From Prolixibacteraceae bacterium (GTDB lineage: Bacteria; Bacteroidota; Bacteroidia; Bacteroidales; Prolixibacteraceae), in the NCBI GenBank assembly GCA_009773765.1, contig WTWZ01000005.1:1-64000 (forward strand): a stretch of 64,000 nucleotides of DNA, given 5' to 3'. The position numbers and the translations under genes are program-made. Numbering within the stretch: the stretch's first letter is position 1; each line of letters starts with the position of its first letter. This document shows positions 26,401 through 36,700 of the stretch, one piece after another. A model generated the notes under the pieces. That model had not been told where the DNA came from and made no database searches. It saw only the letters and a program-made list of their open reading frames with translations.

Positions 26401-27706
26401 TTAATAAAACCGGGTGCCCCTTTAATACGTTTTCAAGAATTTCCCAAACAACGGGATCTTTTCGGTCAACTATTTTCTTTGCCGATTTTACTGTTTTTAC
26501 AATTCCCCTTTCAATTAACTTCCGGATTACAAATGGCTTGTACAGTTCTGCAGCCATCTCTTTTGGAATTCCACATTCGTGAATTTTAAGTTTCGGGCCA
26601 ACGACTATAACCGAACGTGCCGAATAATCAACACGTTTACCCAAAAGATTTTGACGGAACCGCCCCTGCTTCCCTTTCAAACTATCTGAAAGGGATTTTA
26701 ATGCCCTGTTATTTTCGGTTTTTACTGCATTCGATTTTCTCGAATTGTCGAATAACGAATCCACAGCTTCCTGCAACATTCGTTTTTCGTTACGAAGAAT
26801 TACCTCGGGAGCTTTAATTTCGATTAATCGTTTCAAACGGTTGTTCCGGATAATTACCCTGCGGTAAAGATCGTTCAAATCGGATGTTGCAAAACGTCCG
26901 CCATCGAGTGGCACCAACGGGCGCAAATCGGGTGGAATAACGGGTACAACACGTACAATCATCCATTCAGGGCGATTGATATTTTTACTTGCCCTGAAAG
27001 CTTCAACAACCTGCAATCTTTTTAAAGCTTCGTTTTTGCGTTGCTGGGAAGTTTCGGTGTTGGCTTTGTGGCGTAATGTGAAAGAAAGATCATCAAGATC
27101 GATCCTGCTTAAAATTTGAAACAGCGCTTCAGCGCCCATTTTTGCCACAAACTTATTTGTATCGTCATCGTCAAGCAGGTGGTTTTCTTTTGGAAGTGTG
27201 TCCAGAATATCAAGATATTCTTCTTCAGTGAGAAAGTCTAATTGTTTAACACCATCAACCAGTTTAACTCCAGGATTAATTACCACATAACGTTCGTAGT
27301 AAATAATTGTATCGAGTTTTTTTGTAGGCAAGCCGAGTAAATACCCAATTTTATTGGGCAACGATTTAAAATACCAAATGTGCGCTACTGGCACCACAAG
27401 CGATATATGCCCCATTCTTTCGCGACGCACTTTTTTCTCGGTTACTTCAACGCCACACCGGTCGCAAACAATTCCCTTGTACCTGATTCGTTTGTATTTG
27501 CCACAATGGCACTCGTAATCCTTTACTGGCCCGAAAATACGTTCACAAAACAATCCATCACGTTCAGGCTTGTATGTTCTATAGTTTATCGTTTCAGGCT
27601 TTAAAACTTCACCGAAAGATCTTTCCAAAACCTCCTCGGGTGATGCAAGACTAATTGAAACCTTTGAAAAACTAATTTTTGCCTTATTGTCTTTTTTGAA
27701 AGCCAT
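23450..27706 (-). CDS. rpoC: DNA-directed RNA polymerase subunit beta'
   Basis: RpoC is the catalytic magnesium-binding subunit of RNA polymerase. The 1,418-residue protein has the N-terminal zinc site (Cys66, Cys68, Cys81, Cys84), the active-site motif NADFDGDQM at 470-478, the trigger-loop region near TLRTFHVGG and the second zinc site ([11 protein letters not shown]). Its N-terminus [26 protein letters not shown] is typical for Bacteroidota. It lies 50 nt downstream of rpoB in the ribosomal protein/RNA polymerase operon, with DUF3467 after it. The frame is intact throughout. Confidence 0.98.
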   Translation of the reverse strand: MAFKKDNKAKISFSKVSISLASPEEVLERSFGEVLKPETINYRTYKPERDGLFCERIFGPVKDYECHCGKYKRIRYKGIVCDRCGVEVTEKKVRRERMGHISLVVPVAHIWYFKSLPNKIGYLLGLPTKKLDTIIYYERYVVINPGVKLVDGVKQLDFLTEEEYLDILDTLPKENHLLDDDDTNKFVAKMGAEALFQILSRIDLDDLSFTLRHKANTETSQQRKNEALKRLQVVEAFRASKNINRPEWMIVRVVPVIPPDLRPLVPLDGGRFATSDLNDLYRRVIIRNNRLKRLIEIKAPEVILRNEKRMLQEAVDSLFDNSRKSNAVKTENNRALKSLSDSLKGKQGRFRQNLLGKRVDYSARSVIVVGPKLKIHECGIPKEMAAELYKPFVIRKLIERGIVKTVKSAKKIVDRKDPVVWEILENVLKGHPVLLNRAPTLHRLSIQAFQPVLIEGKAIQLHPLVCTGFNADFDGDQMAVHLPLGNAAILEAQLLMLASHNLLNPANGAPIQVPSQDMVLGLYYMTKDRKGARGEGMIFYSPEEVIIAYSEKVIDLHAIVKVKVEDVDENGKYFKHIIETTVGRVLFNEKVPRQAGYINQLLTKKSLRSIITDVFIRSGNATTVAFLDDIKDLGYDMAYHGGLSFNLDDVIIPDTKEKIVADGYAEVEEVMNNYNMGFITNNERYNQVIDIWTHANSKLTNSVMQTLSSDKQGFNSIYMMLHSGARGSKEQIRQLSGMRGLMAKPQKSGSTGSQIIENPILANFKEGLSVLEYFISTHGARKGLADTALKTADAGYLTRRLVDVAQDVIISEDDCGTLRGLVATTVKNNEEIVASLFERIIGRTSVHDIFHPLSGELIVASGDELTEDIAKVIENSPIESVEIRSVLTCESKVGICAKCYGRNLATGQKVQKGEATGVIAAQSIGEPGTQLTLRTFHVGGIAGNISAQSAVESRYDGYVEIEELRAVKFKTEENEEIDIVVSRLAELKIIDKNTNIPLSTHPIPYGSRLYVKNGQEIRKGKLICEWDPFNGVIITEFDGTVEFENLIDGLTFREESDEQTGYSERVIIESRDKSKNPTLKVIDKEGIAIRSYNLPVGGHISVDNKQKVKAGMVLVKIPRAAGKAGDITGGLPRVTELFEARNPSNPAVVSEIDGEISMGKIKRGNREIVVTTKSGEVKKYMVPLSKQILVQENDYIRAGTPLSDGAITPSDILAIKGPTAVQEYILNEVQDVYRMQGVKINDKHYEIIIRQMMRKVEIEDPGDTRFLEKQVVDKNEFFSENDWIYNKKVVIDPGNAEGIKAGQIISARKMRDENSQLRRKDKKLIDARDAIPATSSQVLQGITRAALQTRSWLSAASFQETTKVLNEAAINGKTDYLDGLKENVICGHLIPAGTGLKEYKNLVVGSKSEYDQLMDTRD

Positions 27707-27756
27707 AATACTTATTAAAAATAATTAAAACAGAACTTTTTCAATTTAAAATGGTA

Positions 27757-30700
27757 TTACTCCATCCTAACGCTGAGGCCTAACCCTCTAAGTTCGTGCA
27801 GCAACACATTAAGCGATTCCGGAATTCCAGGCTGCGGCATTGGTTCGCCTTTAACAATTGATTCGTAAGCCTTTGCCCTACCCATCACATCGTCAGACTT
27901 AACAGTAAGAATTTCCTGCAAAATATGCGAAGCGCCAAATGCTTCAAGTGCCCAAACTTCCATTTCACCAAAACGTTGCCCGCCAAACTGTGCCTTTCCG
28001 CCAAGAGGTTGCTGTGTAATTAATGAATATGGCCCGATTGAACGAGCATGCATTTTGTCCTCAACCATGTGCCCCAGCTTCATCATATAAATTATGCCAA
28101 CAGTAGCGGGCTGGTCAAAATATTCACCTGTTTCACCGTCAATAAGTCTTGTAACACCGAAACGTGGAATACCTGCTTTATCGGTATATTCGGTAATTTG
28201 GTCGAGGCTTGCACCGTCAAAAATTGGCGTTGCAAATTTTACCCCTAATTTTTTCCCTGCCCAGCCAAGTACAGTTTCGTATATCTGGCCCAGGTTCATG
28301 CGCGAAGGTACGCCCAGTGGGTTTAAAACAATGTCAACAGGTGTTCCATCGGCAAGAAACGGCATATCTTCCTGTCGCACCACTCTCGATACAATACCTT
28401 TGTTTCCATGCCGCCCGGCCATTTTATCGCCAATCTGAAGCTTTCGCTTTTTGGCTACGTAAACTTTGGCAAGCTGAATGATACCTGCCGGAAGTTCATC
28501 TCCAATAGTAATGTTGTACCTTTCGCGCCGCGATACAGCTTCTGCTTCCTTATATTTCTGAATATAGTTATTGATTACTTTGAAGACCATGTCGTTCTTC
28601 TGTTTATCTGTAGTCCATTTGCCCGGATTGATATTTAAGTAATCAATTTCCTGTAGTTGTTTCAGCGTAAATTTAACCCCTTTCTGAATAATTTCAGTTC
28701 CATAGTAATCTTTTACACCTTGCGAAGTTTTTCCGGTAATCAGAGTGAATAATTTATCTTCGAGTTTTGCCCTTAGAGAAATAACTTCACGTTCAAATTT
28801 TTCGTCAATCTGGTCGAGCAGCTTTTTTGTTGCTGTTCCTTTTTTGTCTTTAGTAACGCGGGAGAATAACTTTTTGTCGATTACAACTCCGTTTAATGAT
28901 GGGGAAGCTTTTAAGGAAGCGTCTTTTACGTCGCCTGCCTTGTCGCCAAAAATTGCGCGTAATAATTTTTCTTCGGGCGATGGATCTGATTCTCCCTTAG
29001 GTGTAATTTTACCTATTAAAATGTCTCCGGGTTTAATATCGGCGCCGATTCTGATTAATCCATTTTCATCAAGATTACGGGTGGCTTCTTCGCTAACATT
29101 TGGAATATCGGAAGTAAATTCTTCAACACCACGTGTTGTGTCGCGAACTTCAAGGCTATATTCATCCACATGAACCGAGGTGAACACATCTTCGCGAACA
29201 ATCCGCTCTGAAATTACAATAGCGTCTTCGTAATTGTATCCTTGCCAGGGCATAAAGGCAACCATAAGGTTTCTTCCTAAAGCCAGTTCACCTTTTTCGG
29301 TGGCATAGCCTTCGGTTAATATCTGCCCTTGCAAAATCCTATCTCCCTTAAGAACAATTGGTTTTAAATCTACTGTGGTCCCCTGGTTTGTTTTCGTATA
29401 TTTCTGCAATTTATATGTAACCACATCTGGGTCGAAACTCACAAAACGATCATCTTCCGAAATATCGTAGCGTACAATAATTTGATCTGCATCAACAAAC
29501 TCCACAACTCCGTCGAAATCAGCTTTAATTAAAATTTGTGAGTCAGATGCAGCCCTTCCCTCCAAACCAGTCCCAACAATAGGGGCTTCAGGCCGGAGCA
29601 GGGGAACTGCCTGGCGCATCATGTTTGAGCCCATTAAAGCGCGGTTGGCATCATCGTGTTCGAGGAACGAAATTAATGAGGCTGCAACCGATGCGATCTG
29701 GTTTGGGCCAACGTCCATTAACTGGACTTTTGCCTTTTCAACAACCGGATAATCACCTTGAAGTCTGGCTTTAACACTTTTGTTGATGAAATTACCATTT
29801 TCATCAATCGGGGCATTTGCCTGTGCAATAATCTGCCCTTCTTCTTCCTCGGCAGTTAAATAAACCACGCCATCGTCCGAAAAATCAACTTTCCCGTTTG
29901 ATACTTTACGGTAAGGAGTAGCGATAAAACCGAGGTCGTTAATTTTAGCAAAAACACATAACGATGATATCAAACCGATATTTGGTCCTCGGGAGTTTCA
30001 ATCGGACAAAGTCTTCCGTAATGTGTAAAGTGAACGTCGCGGACTTCAAAACCGGCCCTTTCCCTTGACAAACCGCCTGGCCCCAGTGCCGACATGCGAC
30101 GTTTATGGGTCATCTCAGCCAATGGGTTTGTTTGGTCCATAAACTGCGACAATGCGTTTGTTCCGAAAAATGAATTTATAACCGACGACAGAGTTTTTGA
30201 ATTGATTAAATCAATAGGGGTGAAAACCTCGTTGTCGCGAACATTCATCCTTTCACGAATAGTTCGGGCCATACGTGCCAAACCTACGCCAAACTGGTTG
30301 AACATTTGTTCTCCAACAGTACGCACCCTCCTGTTGCTTAAATGGTCAATATCATCAACATCGGTTTTTGCATTAACCAGTTGAATAAGATGTTTTATAA
30401 TCTGGATTATATCTTCCTTTGTAAGAACTCTAATAGAAGAATCGACGCTTAATCCTAATTTTTTATTAATTCTGTAACGGCCTACCTCTCCTAAATCATA
30501 TCTTTTATCGGAAAAGAAAAGTTTGTCGATCACATCTCTGGCAGTAGCCTCATCAGGCGGTTCTGCGTTACGTAACTGGCGATAGATATGAAGGACTGCC
30601 TCCTTTTCAGAGTTACACGGATCTTTTTGAAGTGTGTTGTAAATGATTGCAAAATCCTGTTGATTTTGATCTTCCTTATGAACAAGTATTGTTTTTACGC

Positions 30701-31565
30701 CCGATTCCAGAATTTCTTCGATATGATCTTCTTCGATGTCAATTTCACGATCGATAATAACTTCGTTACGTTCAATGGAAACCACTTCGCCTGTATCTTC
30801 ATCAACAAAATCTTCAGTCCACGATTTTAAAACGCGGGCTGCCAATCTTCTGCCCACTACTTTTTTCATCGAAGTCCTTGATACTTTTATTTCATCGGCC
30901 AGATTGAATATTTCAAGAATATCTTTATCGCTTTCAAAACCAATGGCGCGCAACAAAGTGGTTACCGGAAGTTTCTTTTTCCTGTCGATATATGCAAACA
31001 TCACGCTGTTGATGTCAGTTGCAAATTCAATCCACGATCCCTTGAACGGGATAATGCGTGCTGAATAAAGTTTTGTACCGTTTGCGTGCATACTCTGGCC
31101 AAAGAATACACCGGGCGACCTGTGCAACTGTGATACAATAACACGTTCGGCCCCATTAATTATAAAGGTTCCGCGTTCGGTCATGTAAGGCACTGTACCC
31201 AGGTAAACATCCTGTACCACGGTATCAAAATCTTCGTGTTCAGCATCGGTACAGTACAACTTTAATTTCGCCTTTAAAGGCACACTAAATGTTAAACCTC
31301 GTTCAATACATTCCTGTATTGAATACCTCGGCGGGTCAACCTGATAATCGATAAATTCCAAAACGAAGTTATTTCGGGTATCGGTTATCGGAAAGTTTTC
31401 CTCGAATACCTTAAATAAACCTTCTGATTTTCTGTTATCAGGAGTGGTTTTTAACTGAAAAAAATCTTTAAATGATTTAACTTGTACTTCCAAGAAGTCA
31501 GGGTAATCAAACCTGGTTTTTGTGGAGGAAAAACTAATCCTCTCTTTTTTTGTTTGTACAGACAT
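27757..31565 (-). CDS. rpoB: DNA-directed RNA polymerase subunit beta, with an apparent 1-nt frameshift
   Basis: RpoB forms the other half of the polymerase active cleft and is the rifampicin target. Two frames are needed to read it. From the ATG at 31565 ([14 protein letters not shown]) the protein is normal to residue 526 (RLCPIETPE), then reads DQISV and stops at 29970. The remainder ([16 protein letters not shown] onward) is open in another frame to 27757. Restoring one C on the plus strand near 29987 gives the universal ETPEGPNIGLI and a 1,269-residue protein, the usual Bacteroidota length. The gene is essential, so a sequencing or assembly error is most likely. An ATG further upstream (31598) lies in the leader. 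Confidence 0.93.
29984..29991 (-). other. rpoB frameshift site (missing base in CC/GG run)
   Basis: The plus strand reads GGTCCTCG where GGTCCCTCG would keep the frame. On the coding strand this is GAG-GAC-CAA instead of GAG-GGA-CCA-A. It lies in an invariant stretch (PEGPNIG), so the ancestral reading is certain. Confidence 0.85.
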
Positions 31566-31603
31566 GTATTTATACAAGTTAATGATGCAAAATACCAATA
31601 CAC

Positions 31604-31642
31604 AAAAAGGTTTAGAAGCCTACAATTGCAGGCTTCTAAACC
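31604..31642 (-). terminator. Intrinsic terminator between rplL and rpoB
   Basis: A perfect 13-bp stem (31609-31621 with 31630-31642) with an 8-nt loop is followed on the minus strand by TTTTTGTG. It stands 28 nt after the rplL stop and about 45 nt before the rpoB start, so it should attenuate transcription from ribosomal protein genes into rpoBC. Confidence 0.8.
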
Positions 31643-31670
31643 GTATAACCCTTAACAAGGTTTTAATGCG

Positions 31671-32051
31671 TTATTTAATCTCAACTTCGGCCCCAGCTTC
31701 TTCGAGCTGACTCTTAAGAGCTACAGCTTCGTCTTTAGATACTTTTTCTTTAACCGCCTTTGGTGCAGCGTCAACTAATTCTTTAGCTTCTTTTAAGCCC
31801 AGTCCAGTTAATTCTTTAACGAGTTTTACAACTCCAAGTTTAGCCTGGCCTGCTGCTTTTAAAATTACGTCGAATTCTGTTTGTTCAGCAGGAGCAGCTT
31901 CCTCGCCACTGCCAGCAGTTGAAGCTGCAACTGCTACTGCTGCAGCAGCAGGTTCAATTCCATATTCATCTTTAAGAATTCCGGCTAATTCATTAACTTC
32001 TTTCACAGTAAGATTAACCAACGCTTCTGCAAGCTGTTTTAAATCTGCCAT
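31671..32051 (-). CDS. rplL: 50S ribosomal protein L7/L12
   Basis: The stalk protein that recruits translation factors. It has 126 residues: an N-terminal dimerisation region ([31 protein letters not shown]), an Ala-rich hinge ([23 protein letters not shown]) and the C-terminal factor-binding domain ([39 protein letters not shown]). It follows rplJ by 32 nt and is followed by the hairpin terminator before rpoB. Confidence 0.97.
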   Translation of the reverse strand: MADLKQLAEALVNLTVKEVNELAGILKDEYGIEPAAAAVAVAASTAGSGEEAAPAEQTEFDVILKAAGQAKLGVVKLVKELTGLGLKEAKELVDAAPKAVKEKVSKDEAVALKSQLEEAGAEVEIK

Positions 32052-32083
32052 TTTTATTACTTTTATAAATTATTTCAAAAAAA

Positions 32084-32602
32084 TTATTCCTTTTCTCCGA
32101 GTGTTTTCAAAACACCATGAATTATATTTCCACCAGATTGAAGTTGTCCGAGAACAGTTTTCATTGGTGATTGTAAAAGTGCAACAACATCAGCAATAAG
32201 TTCGTTTTTCGATTTAACTGCAATCAGTGCTTCCAACTGGTCGGCACCTATGTACACAGATTCCTGAACATAGGCTGCCTTTAATACCGGCTTTTTATGT
32301 TTTTTACTGAAGTCTTTAATCAGTTTTGCAGGTACATTTGCATTCTCGGTAAACATTACAGAGGTGTTGCCCTTTAGCGCATCGTAAATTTCTTCAACGT
32401 TCTTGTTCGAACTTTCCAAAGCTTTACGTAAGAGAGTATTCTTTACAACTACCAGTTTTACATCCTGGCTAAAACATAGTCGTCTTAAATTACTGGTATT
32501 CTCAGCATTTAAACCACTAATGTCAGTAAGGTAAAAATGGTTGTAAGAATTAATTTGTTCCTGTAAATTATCAATAATAACTTTTTTATCTGAACTCTTC
32601 AT
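32084..32602 (-). CDS. rplJ: 50S ribosomal protein L10
   Basis: L10 anchors the L7/L12 dimers to the 23S rRNA. The 172-residue product shows the family pattern: an N-terminal segment with FYLTDISGLNAENTSNLRRLC, VKLVVVKNTLLRKAL, GNTSVMFTENANVPAKLIKDF and a helical C-terminus that binds L12. It lies 12 nt after rplA and upstream of rplL, where L10 usually feeds back on its own translation; no leader structure was resolved here. Confidence 0.96.
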   Translation of the reverse strand: MKSSDKKVIIDNLQEQINSYNHFYLTDISGLNAENTSNLRRLCFSQDVKLVVVKNTLLRKALESSNKNVEEIYDALKGNTSVMFTENANVPAKLIKDFSKKHKKPVLKAAYVQESVYIGADQLEALIAVKSKNELIADVVALLQSPMKTVLGQLQSGGNIIHGVLKTLGEKE

Positions 32603-32614
32603 TTTTACACATTT

Positions 32615-33310
32615 TTAGTCAACAACTGACTTGGGTTCAACTTGGATACCAGGGCTCATAGTACTGGATAGGTATATACTTTTAATGTAAGTACCTTTTG
32701 CTGCTGTTGGTTTTAGCTTAACAATGGTGTTTACGAATTCAAGCGCATTGTCCTTTATCTTTTCGGGAGTAAATGATACTTTACCGATTGATGTATGCAC
32801 AATACCAAATTTATCGACTTTGAAGTCGATTTTACCTTGTTTAACTTCGCTGACGGCTTTACCAACTTCCATTGTTACAGTTCCACTTTTTGGGTTTGGC
32901 ATTAAGCCACGCGGGCCTAAAATACGGCCCAGTGCCCCAACTTTGCCCATAACAGGAGGCATGGTAATAATAACATCAACATCAGTCCAACCGCCTTTAA
33001 TTTTCTCGATGTAATCATCAAGACCAACATAGTCCGCTCCTGCATCGGTAGCTTCCTGAACTTTGTCAGGAGTAACGAGTGCCAAAACGCGTACTTCTTT
33101 TCCAGTGCCATGGGGTAACGAAACTACGCCTCTAACCATCTGGTTTGCTTTTCTTGGGTCAACTCCAAGCCTTACATCAATATCAACCGATGCATCGAAT
33201 TTGGTGAAGGTAATTTCCTTGACCAGTTCAACAGCTTCATCCAAAGTGTAAGCTTTTCCTTTTACGAGTTTTTCAAGAGAAGCTTTTTTATTTTTCGTAA
33301 TTCTGCCCAT
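32615..33310 (-). CDS. rplA: 50S ribosomal protein L1
   Basis: L1 forms the mobile stalk at the ribosomal E site and often represses its own rplK-rplA mRNA. It has 231 residues and the conserved blocks [59 protein letters not shown] and [21 protein letters not shown]. It starts 14 nt after rplK. No irregularities seen. Confidence 0.97.
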   Translation of the reverse strand: MGRITKNKKASLEKLVKGKAYTLDEAVELVKEITFTKFDASVDIDVRLGVDPRKANQMVRGVVSLPHGTGKEVRVLALVTPDKVQEATDAGADYVGLDDYIEKIKGGWTDVDVIITMPPVMGKVGALGRILGPRGLMPNPKSGTVTMEVGKAVSEVKQGKIDFKVDKFGIVHTSIGKVSFTPEKIKDNALEFVNTIVKLKPTAAKGTYIKSIYLSSTMSPGIQVEPKSVVD

Positions 33311-33324
33311 CGTATAAGATTTAT

Positions 33325-33768
33325 TTAGTTTTTGAATGGCGAAGTACCTTTAACGGCAATTCCCATACTTCTGGCAGTACCAGCGACCATTTTCATCGCC
33401 GATTCAATAGTAAAGCAATTCAGGTCAACCATTTTGCCCTCGGCAATTTGTTTTACCTGTTCCCAGTTTACCGAACCCACTTTATTGATGTGTGGTTCGG
33501 CAGAACCTTTTTTTAGCTTTGCCACCTCGAGCAATTGTATAGCAACAGGAGGTTGTTTTATAATGAAATCGAAAGATTTGTCTGCATAAACAGTAATTAA
33601 AACAGGCAGCACCTTACCAGGCTGGTCTTGTGTCCGTCCGTTAAACTGTTTGCAGAACTGCATTATATTCACCCCTTTGGAGCCCAATGCTGGTCCCACC
33701 GGTGGTGAAGGGTTAGCTGCACCGCCTTTAATTTGTAATTTAATTAATCCAGCAATTTCTTTAGCCAT
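33325..33768 (-). CDS. rplK: 50S ribosomal protein L11
   Basis: L11 binds the GTPase-associated region of 23S rRNA. The 147 residues include the Pro-rich N-terminal hinge ([36 protein letters not shown]), the [22 protein letters not shown] segment and the rRNA-binding C-terminal domain ending [10 protein letters not shown]. It follows nusG by 19 nt in the standard order. Confidence 0.97.
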   Translation of the reverse strand: MAKEIAGLIKLQIKGGAANPSPPVGPALGSKGVNIMQFCKQFNGRTQDQPGKVLPVLITVYADKSFDFIIKQPPVAIQLLEVAKLKKGSAEPHINKVGSVNWEQVKQIAEGKMVDLNCFTIESAMKMVAGTARSMGIAVKGTSPFKN

Positions 33769-33787
33769 AATAAATATTTAACGTGTT

Positions 33788-34336
33788 TTATTCCTTTTCG
33801 ACCTGCATAAAGCTAAGTTCCAAAGGAGTTTTACGTCCGAAAATCTTCACCATTACCTGCAGCTTTTTCTTTTCTTCATTGATTTCTTCAATGGTTCCGT
33901 TAAAGCCGTTGAATGGTCCCTCGATAACTTTTACAGTTTCTCCTACAACAAAAGGAATATTTATTTCCTCATCATTTTCGGCAAGTTCATCCACTCTTCC
34001 AAGAATTCTGTTTACCTCGCTTTGCCGCATCGGCACGGGATCTCCACCTTTGGTGTCGCCTAAGAACCCGATAACGTTTGGACAATTTCTTAGTGTGTGC
34101 GCAACTTCACCCACTAATGCAGCTTCAATTAATACATACCCTGGGAAAAAATTTCTTTCCTTGCTGATTTTTTTTCCATTTCGGATTTGATAAACCTTCT
34201 CTGTTGGTATTAGAACCTGGTCAACAAAATCTTTAAGATCTCCATTTGCGATTTCATTTTCGATATATTCCTTTACCTTTTTCTCCTTTCCGCCTATTGC
34301 ACGCAGAACATACCATTTTTTACTATTCTCGCTCAT
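33788..34336 (-). CDS. nusG: Transcription termination/antitermination factor NusG
   Basis: NusG binds RNA polymerase and couples it to Rho or the ribosome. The 182-residue protein has the NGN domain (KWYVLRAIGGKEKKVKEYIENEI, FFPGYVLIEAAL, NVIGFLG) and a C-terminal KOW domain (PFVVGETVKVIEGPFNGFNGTIEEI). It is slightly longer than the N-terminal core of some homologues but complete. It follows secE by 19 nt. Confidence 0.96.
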   Translation of the reverse strand: MSENSKKWYVLRAIGGKEKKVKEYIENEIANGDLKDFVDQVLIPTEKVYQIRNGKKISKERNFFPGYVLIEAALVGEVAHTLRNCPNVIGFLGDTKGGDPVPMRQSEVNRILGRVDELAENDEEINIPFVVGETVKVIEGPFNGFNGTIEEINEEKKKLQVMVKIFGRKTPLELSFMQVEKE

Positions 34337-34355
34337 CGTTATCTAAAGATTTCGT

Positions 34356-34547
34356 TTAATAAAACAAACCATAAATAAATTCCATTATGTTCCTGAATGA
34401 CAAATCCATAACGAAAATTACGAGTGATATTATTAAGGAAGCAACCATTACAACCAACGCACTGCTTTGCAGCTCTTTCCAGGTAGGCCAGGTAACTTTG
34501 TGAACAAGTTCATCGAAAGCCTCCTGAAAGTATAATTTTATTTTCAT
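34356..34547 (-). CDS. secE: Preprotein translocase subunit SecE
   Basis: A 63-residue single-span subunit of the SecYEG channel. An amphipathic N-terminal helix (FQEAFDELVHKVTWPTWKELQSSALVV), with the conserved V-x-W-P segment, is followed by one transmembrane helix (about 30-52). The start at 34547 (MKIKLYFQEAF) is preferred over in-frame Met codons up to 34568. It lies between tuf and nusG, the conserved context. Single-span SecE is the common bacterial form. Confidence 0.94.
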   Translation of the reverse strand: MKIKLYFQEAFDELVHKVTWPTWKELQSSALVVMVASLIISLVIFVMDLSFRNIMEFIYGLFY

Positions 34548-34625
34548 ATCAAACATTAAAATTTGCACGGAAGGTAAGTCCTGAACTTACTGTTTTTAAC
34601 AATTCTCTTTTTTGAGTTTCATCCG

Positions 34626-34656
34626 TAAAATAGTCCAGGCTGAAATGCCCAGGACT
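34626..34656 (-). terminator. Probable weak terminator after tuf
   Basis: AGTCC (34632-34636) pairs with GGACT (34652-34656), extended inward by GGC/GCC around a mismatch. On the minus strand it is followed by ATTTTA. It lies between tuf and secE and may partly separate them. Confidence 0.5.
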
Positions 34657-34681
34657 AATTAATTATTTTACTTAAAAAGTA

Positions 34682-35869
34682 CTATTTCACAATCTCTGTC
34701 ACCTGACCTGCACCAACAGTGCGGCCGCCTTCGCGAATTGCAAACCGAAGGCCAACATTGAGCGCAACCGGATAAATCAATTCAACCTCAACAGAAACGT
34801 TATCGCCGGGCATTACCATTTCGCGACCTTCAGGTAAATGAATTTCGCCGGTTACATCGAGTGTTCGGATGTAGAACTGTGGCCGGTATTTGTTATGGAA
34901 CGGAGTATGACGGCCGCCTTCTTCTTTTTTCAGAACATAAACCTCTGCTTTAAATGTTGTATGCGGAGTAATTGAACCAGGTTTTGCAAGAATCTGTCCA
35001 CGTTTGATTTCCTTTTTGTCAACACCACGAAGCAATAAACCAACGTTATCGCCAGCCTGCCCATCATCCAAAATTTTACGGAACATTTCTACTCCGGTAC
35101 AAACTGTTTTGCGCCCTTCAGCGCCTAACCCAATTAACTGAATTTCATCTCCGGTGTGAATTTTTCCGGTTTCGATACGGCCAGTAGCAACAGTGCCACG
35201 TCCTGTAATTGAGAATACGTCTTCAACAGGCATAAGGAATGGTTTGTCAACATCGCGGGGAGGAATTGGAATCCAGCTATCAACAGCATCCATCAGTTCC
35301 ATCACTTTTTCTTCCCATTTAGGTTCTCCGTTCATTGCGCCAAGAGCAGAACCTCTGATTACCGGAGTATCATCTCCTTCGAATTGGTAGAAGCTGAGTA
35401 ATTCGCGAATTTCCATTTCAACAAGTTCCAGAATTTCCTCGTCATCAACCATGTCAACTTTGTTCATGAAAACAACCAGTTTAGGTACGTTAACCTGGCG
35501 TGCCAAAAGGATGTGTTCGCGTGTTTGTGGCATAGGGCCATCGGTAGCAGCTACAACGATTATGGCGCCGTCCATCTGGGCAGCACCGGTTACCATGTTT
35601 TTAACATAGTCGGCGTGACCGGGACAGTCAACGTGTGCATAATGACGTTTTTCAGTCTGATATTCAACGTGAGCTGTATTAATGGTAATACCTCTTTCTT
35701 TTTCTTCAGGGGCATTATCAATTGAATCGAAAGATTTTATTTCAGATAAACCTTTTTTTGCCAAAACCATAGTGATGGCAGAAGTGAGTGTAGTTTTACC
35801 ATGGTCAACGTGGCCAATAGTACCAATGTTAACATGGTCTTTGTCCCTTACAAATGTTTGTTTTGCCAT
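34682..35869 (-). CDS. tuf: Elongation factor Tu
   Basis: EF-Tu delivers aminoacyl-tRNA to the ribosome as a GTP complex. The 395 residues contain the P-loop GHVDHGKTT (19-27), the switch II motif [12 protein letters not shown] and SALGA(M), then domains 2 and 3 ending [11 protein letters not shown]. Two tRNA genes (Thr, Gly) lie directly upstream on the same strand, and secE is next downstream, a common Bacteroidota order. No promoter lies in the 43-nt gap to tRNA-Thr, so the tRNAs and tuf are probably one transcript. Confidence 0.98.
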   Translation of the reverse strand: MAKQTFVRDKDHVNIGTIGHVDHGKTTLTSAITMVLAKKGLSEIKSFDSIDNAPEEKERGITINTAHVEYQTEKRHYAHVDCPGHADYVKNMVTGAAQMDGAIIVVAATDGPMPQTREHILLARQVNVPKLVVFMNKVDMVDDEEILELVEMEIRELLSFYQFEGDDTPVIRGSALGAMNGEPKWEEKVMELMDAVDSWIPIPPRDVDKPFLMPVEDVFSITGRGTVATGRIETGKIHTGDEIQLIGLGAEGRKTVCTGVEMFRKILDDGQAGDNVGLLLRGVDKKEIKRGQILAKPGSITPHTTFKAEVYVLKKEEGGRHTPFHNKYRPQFYIRTLDVTGEIHLPEGREMVMPGDNVSVEVELIYPVALNVGLRFAIREGGRTVGAGQVTEIVK

Positions 35870-35912
35870 AATTTTAATTTTTAATTTATTATTTTTATTT
35901 AAATCATTTACG

Positions 35913-35984
35913 AGCCGATGACGAGAATTGAACTCGTGACCCCTTCCTTACCAAGGAAGTACTCTACCCCTGAGCTACATCGGC
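35913..35984 (-). tRNA. tRNA-Thr (anticodon GGT)
   Basis: The minus strand folds into a full cloverleaf of 72 nt. The acceptor stem GCCGATG pairs with CATCGGC, followed by discriminator T. The anticodon stem CTTCC/GGAAG encloses TTGGTAA, giving anticodon GGT. The T-arm carries TTCAATTC. CCA is not encoded. It stands between tRNA-Gly and tuf. Confidence 0.95.
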
Positions 35985-36051
35985 ATTAATACATTAAAAG
36001 ACAGAAGTTCAAAATGTTTCACTTATCACTTTAGTCTTGTTAAAAAAAATG

Positions 36052-36124
36052 AGCGGGAGACGGGATTCAAACCCGCGACCCTTAGCTTGGAAGGCTAATG
36101 CTCTATCGACTGAGCTACTCCCGC
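36052..36124 (-). tRNA. tRNA-Gly (anticodon TCC)
   Basis: The 73-nt cloverleaf has acceptor stem GCGGGAG/CTCCCGC with discriminator T. The anticodon stem TTAGC/GCTAA encloses CTTCCAA, giving TCC. The T-loop carries TTTGAATCC. CCA is not encoded. It is 67 nt upstream of tRNA-Thr. Confidence 0.95.
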
Positions 36125-36329
36125 ATACATTATCTATGCAAAAATGCCGCGCAATAATACAAAATTTCTTAAAACGGCAACAAAAAAATTCCTATTCAGT
36201 CGTTTAAAGTGAATTGATTTGAACTTTATAGAAAGATTTTCAGAAGATTAAAAACCTTGCAAAACCCTTATTTTCCTGTCAAACTCCTTTAATTTCAGCC
36301 GTTTCCTGAACGCCCCAAAATTGGGTTTG

Positions 36330-36337
36330 CAAATGTA
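36330..36337 (-). promoter_or_regulatory. Possible -7 box for the tRNA-Gly/tRNA-Thr/tuf transcript
   Basis: TACATTTG on the minus strand matches TAnnTTTG. No good TTTG is at the expected -33 distance. It lies downstream of the hpf stop and about 205 nt upstream of tRNA-Gly; the rest of the 260-bp spacer shows no gene. Confidence 0.35.
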
Positions 36338-36385
36338 AAAATATTATTCTAAAAAACTAAAAATAAAATCTGCTATTTTCAATTT

Positions 36386-36688
36386 TTATTTGTTTTTAAG
36401 TTTTTCCTTGTATTTATCCAGTTGCTTACGTACTGCATCAATTGCCAGATCAGTAGCTTCCTCAAATGAGTCGGCCTGCTTTTTGGCAAATAAATATCCG
36501 TTGGCAGGAATGGAGATTTTTAACTCGGAAACTTTGTTGTTTGCAGTCTCCGGCTTCAATACTTTCAGGGTTACTTCAGCGTTTATGATACCGTCAAAAA
36601 AAGTATCAAGCTTACTTACTTTTTTATTTACAAAATCTACCAATTTTTGATCTGGGGTGAAATGCACTGAATTAATTTTTACTTCCAT
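36386..36688 (-). CDS. hpf: Ribosome hibernation promoting factor (HPF/RaiA family, short form)
   Basis: A 100-residue protein of the HPF/YfiA/RaiA family, which blocks the decoding site and promotes inactive ribosome dimers or monomers in stationary phase. The family fold is visible as MEVKINSVHFTPDQKLVDFVNKKVSKLDTFFDG and EVTLKV, then a long basic C-terminal helix (FEEATDLAIDAVRKQLDKYKEKLK). There is no C-terminal dimerisation domain, so it is the short form. It sits 12 nt after xerC in the rpsU-xerC-hpf operon, a common Bacteroidota arrangement. Confidence 0.92.
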   Translation of the reverse strand: MEVKINSVHFTPDQKLVDFVNKKVSKLDTFFDGIINAEVTLKVLKPETANNKVSELKISIPANGYLFAKKQADSFEEATDLAIDAVRKQLDKYKEKLKNK

Positions 36689-36700
36689 AATAATAAATTT

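Noticed and set aside
27757-31565. rpoB as two separate functional proteins (split beta subunit)
   Set aside because: The break falls within the invariant PEGPNIG motif and one added base restores it; natural splits occur between domains.
34569-34681. Expected tRNA-Trp between tuf and secE
   Set aside because: The 113-bp spacer lacks a cloverleaf or T-loop sequence on either strand; only a weak hairpin is present.
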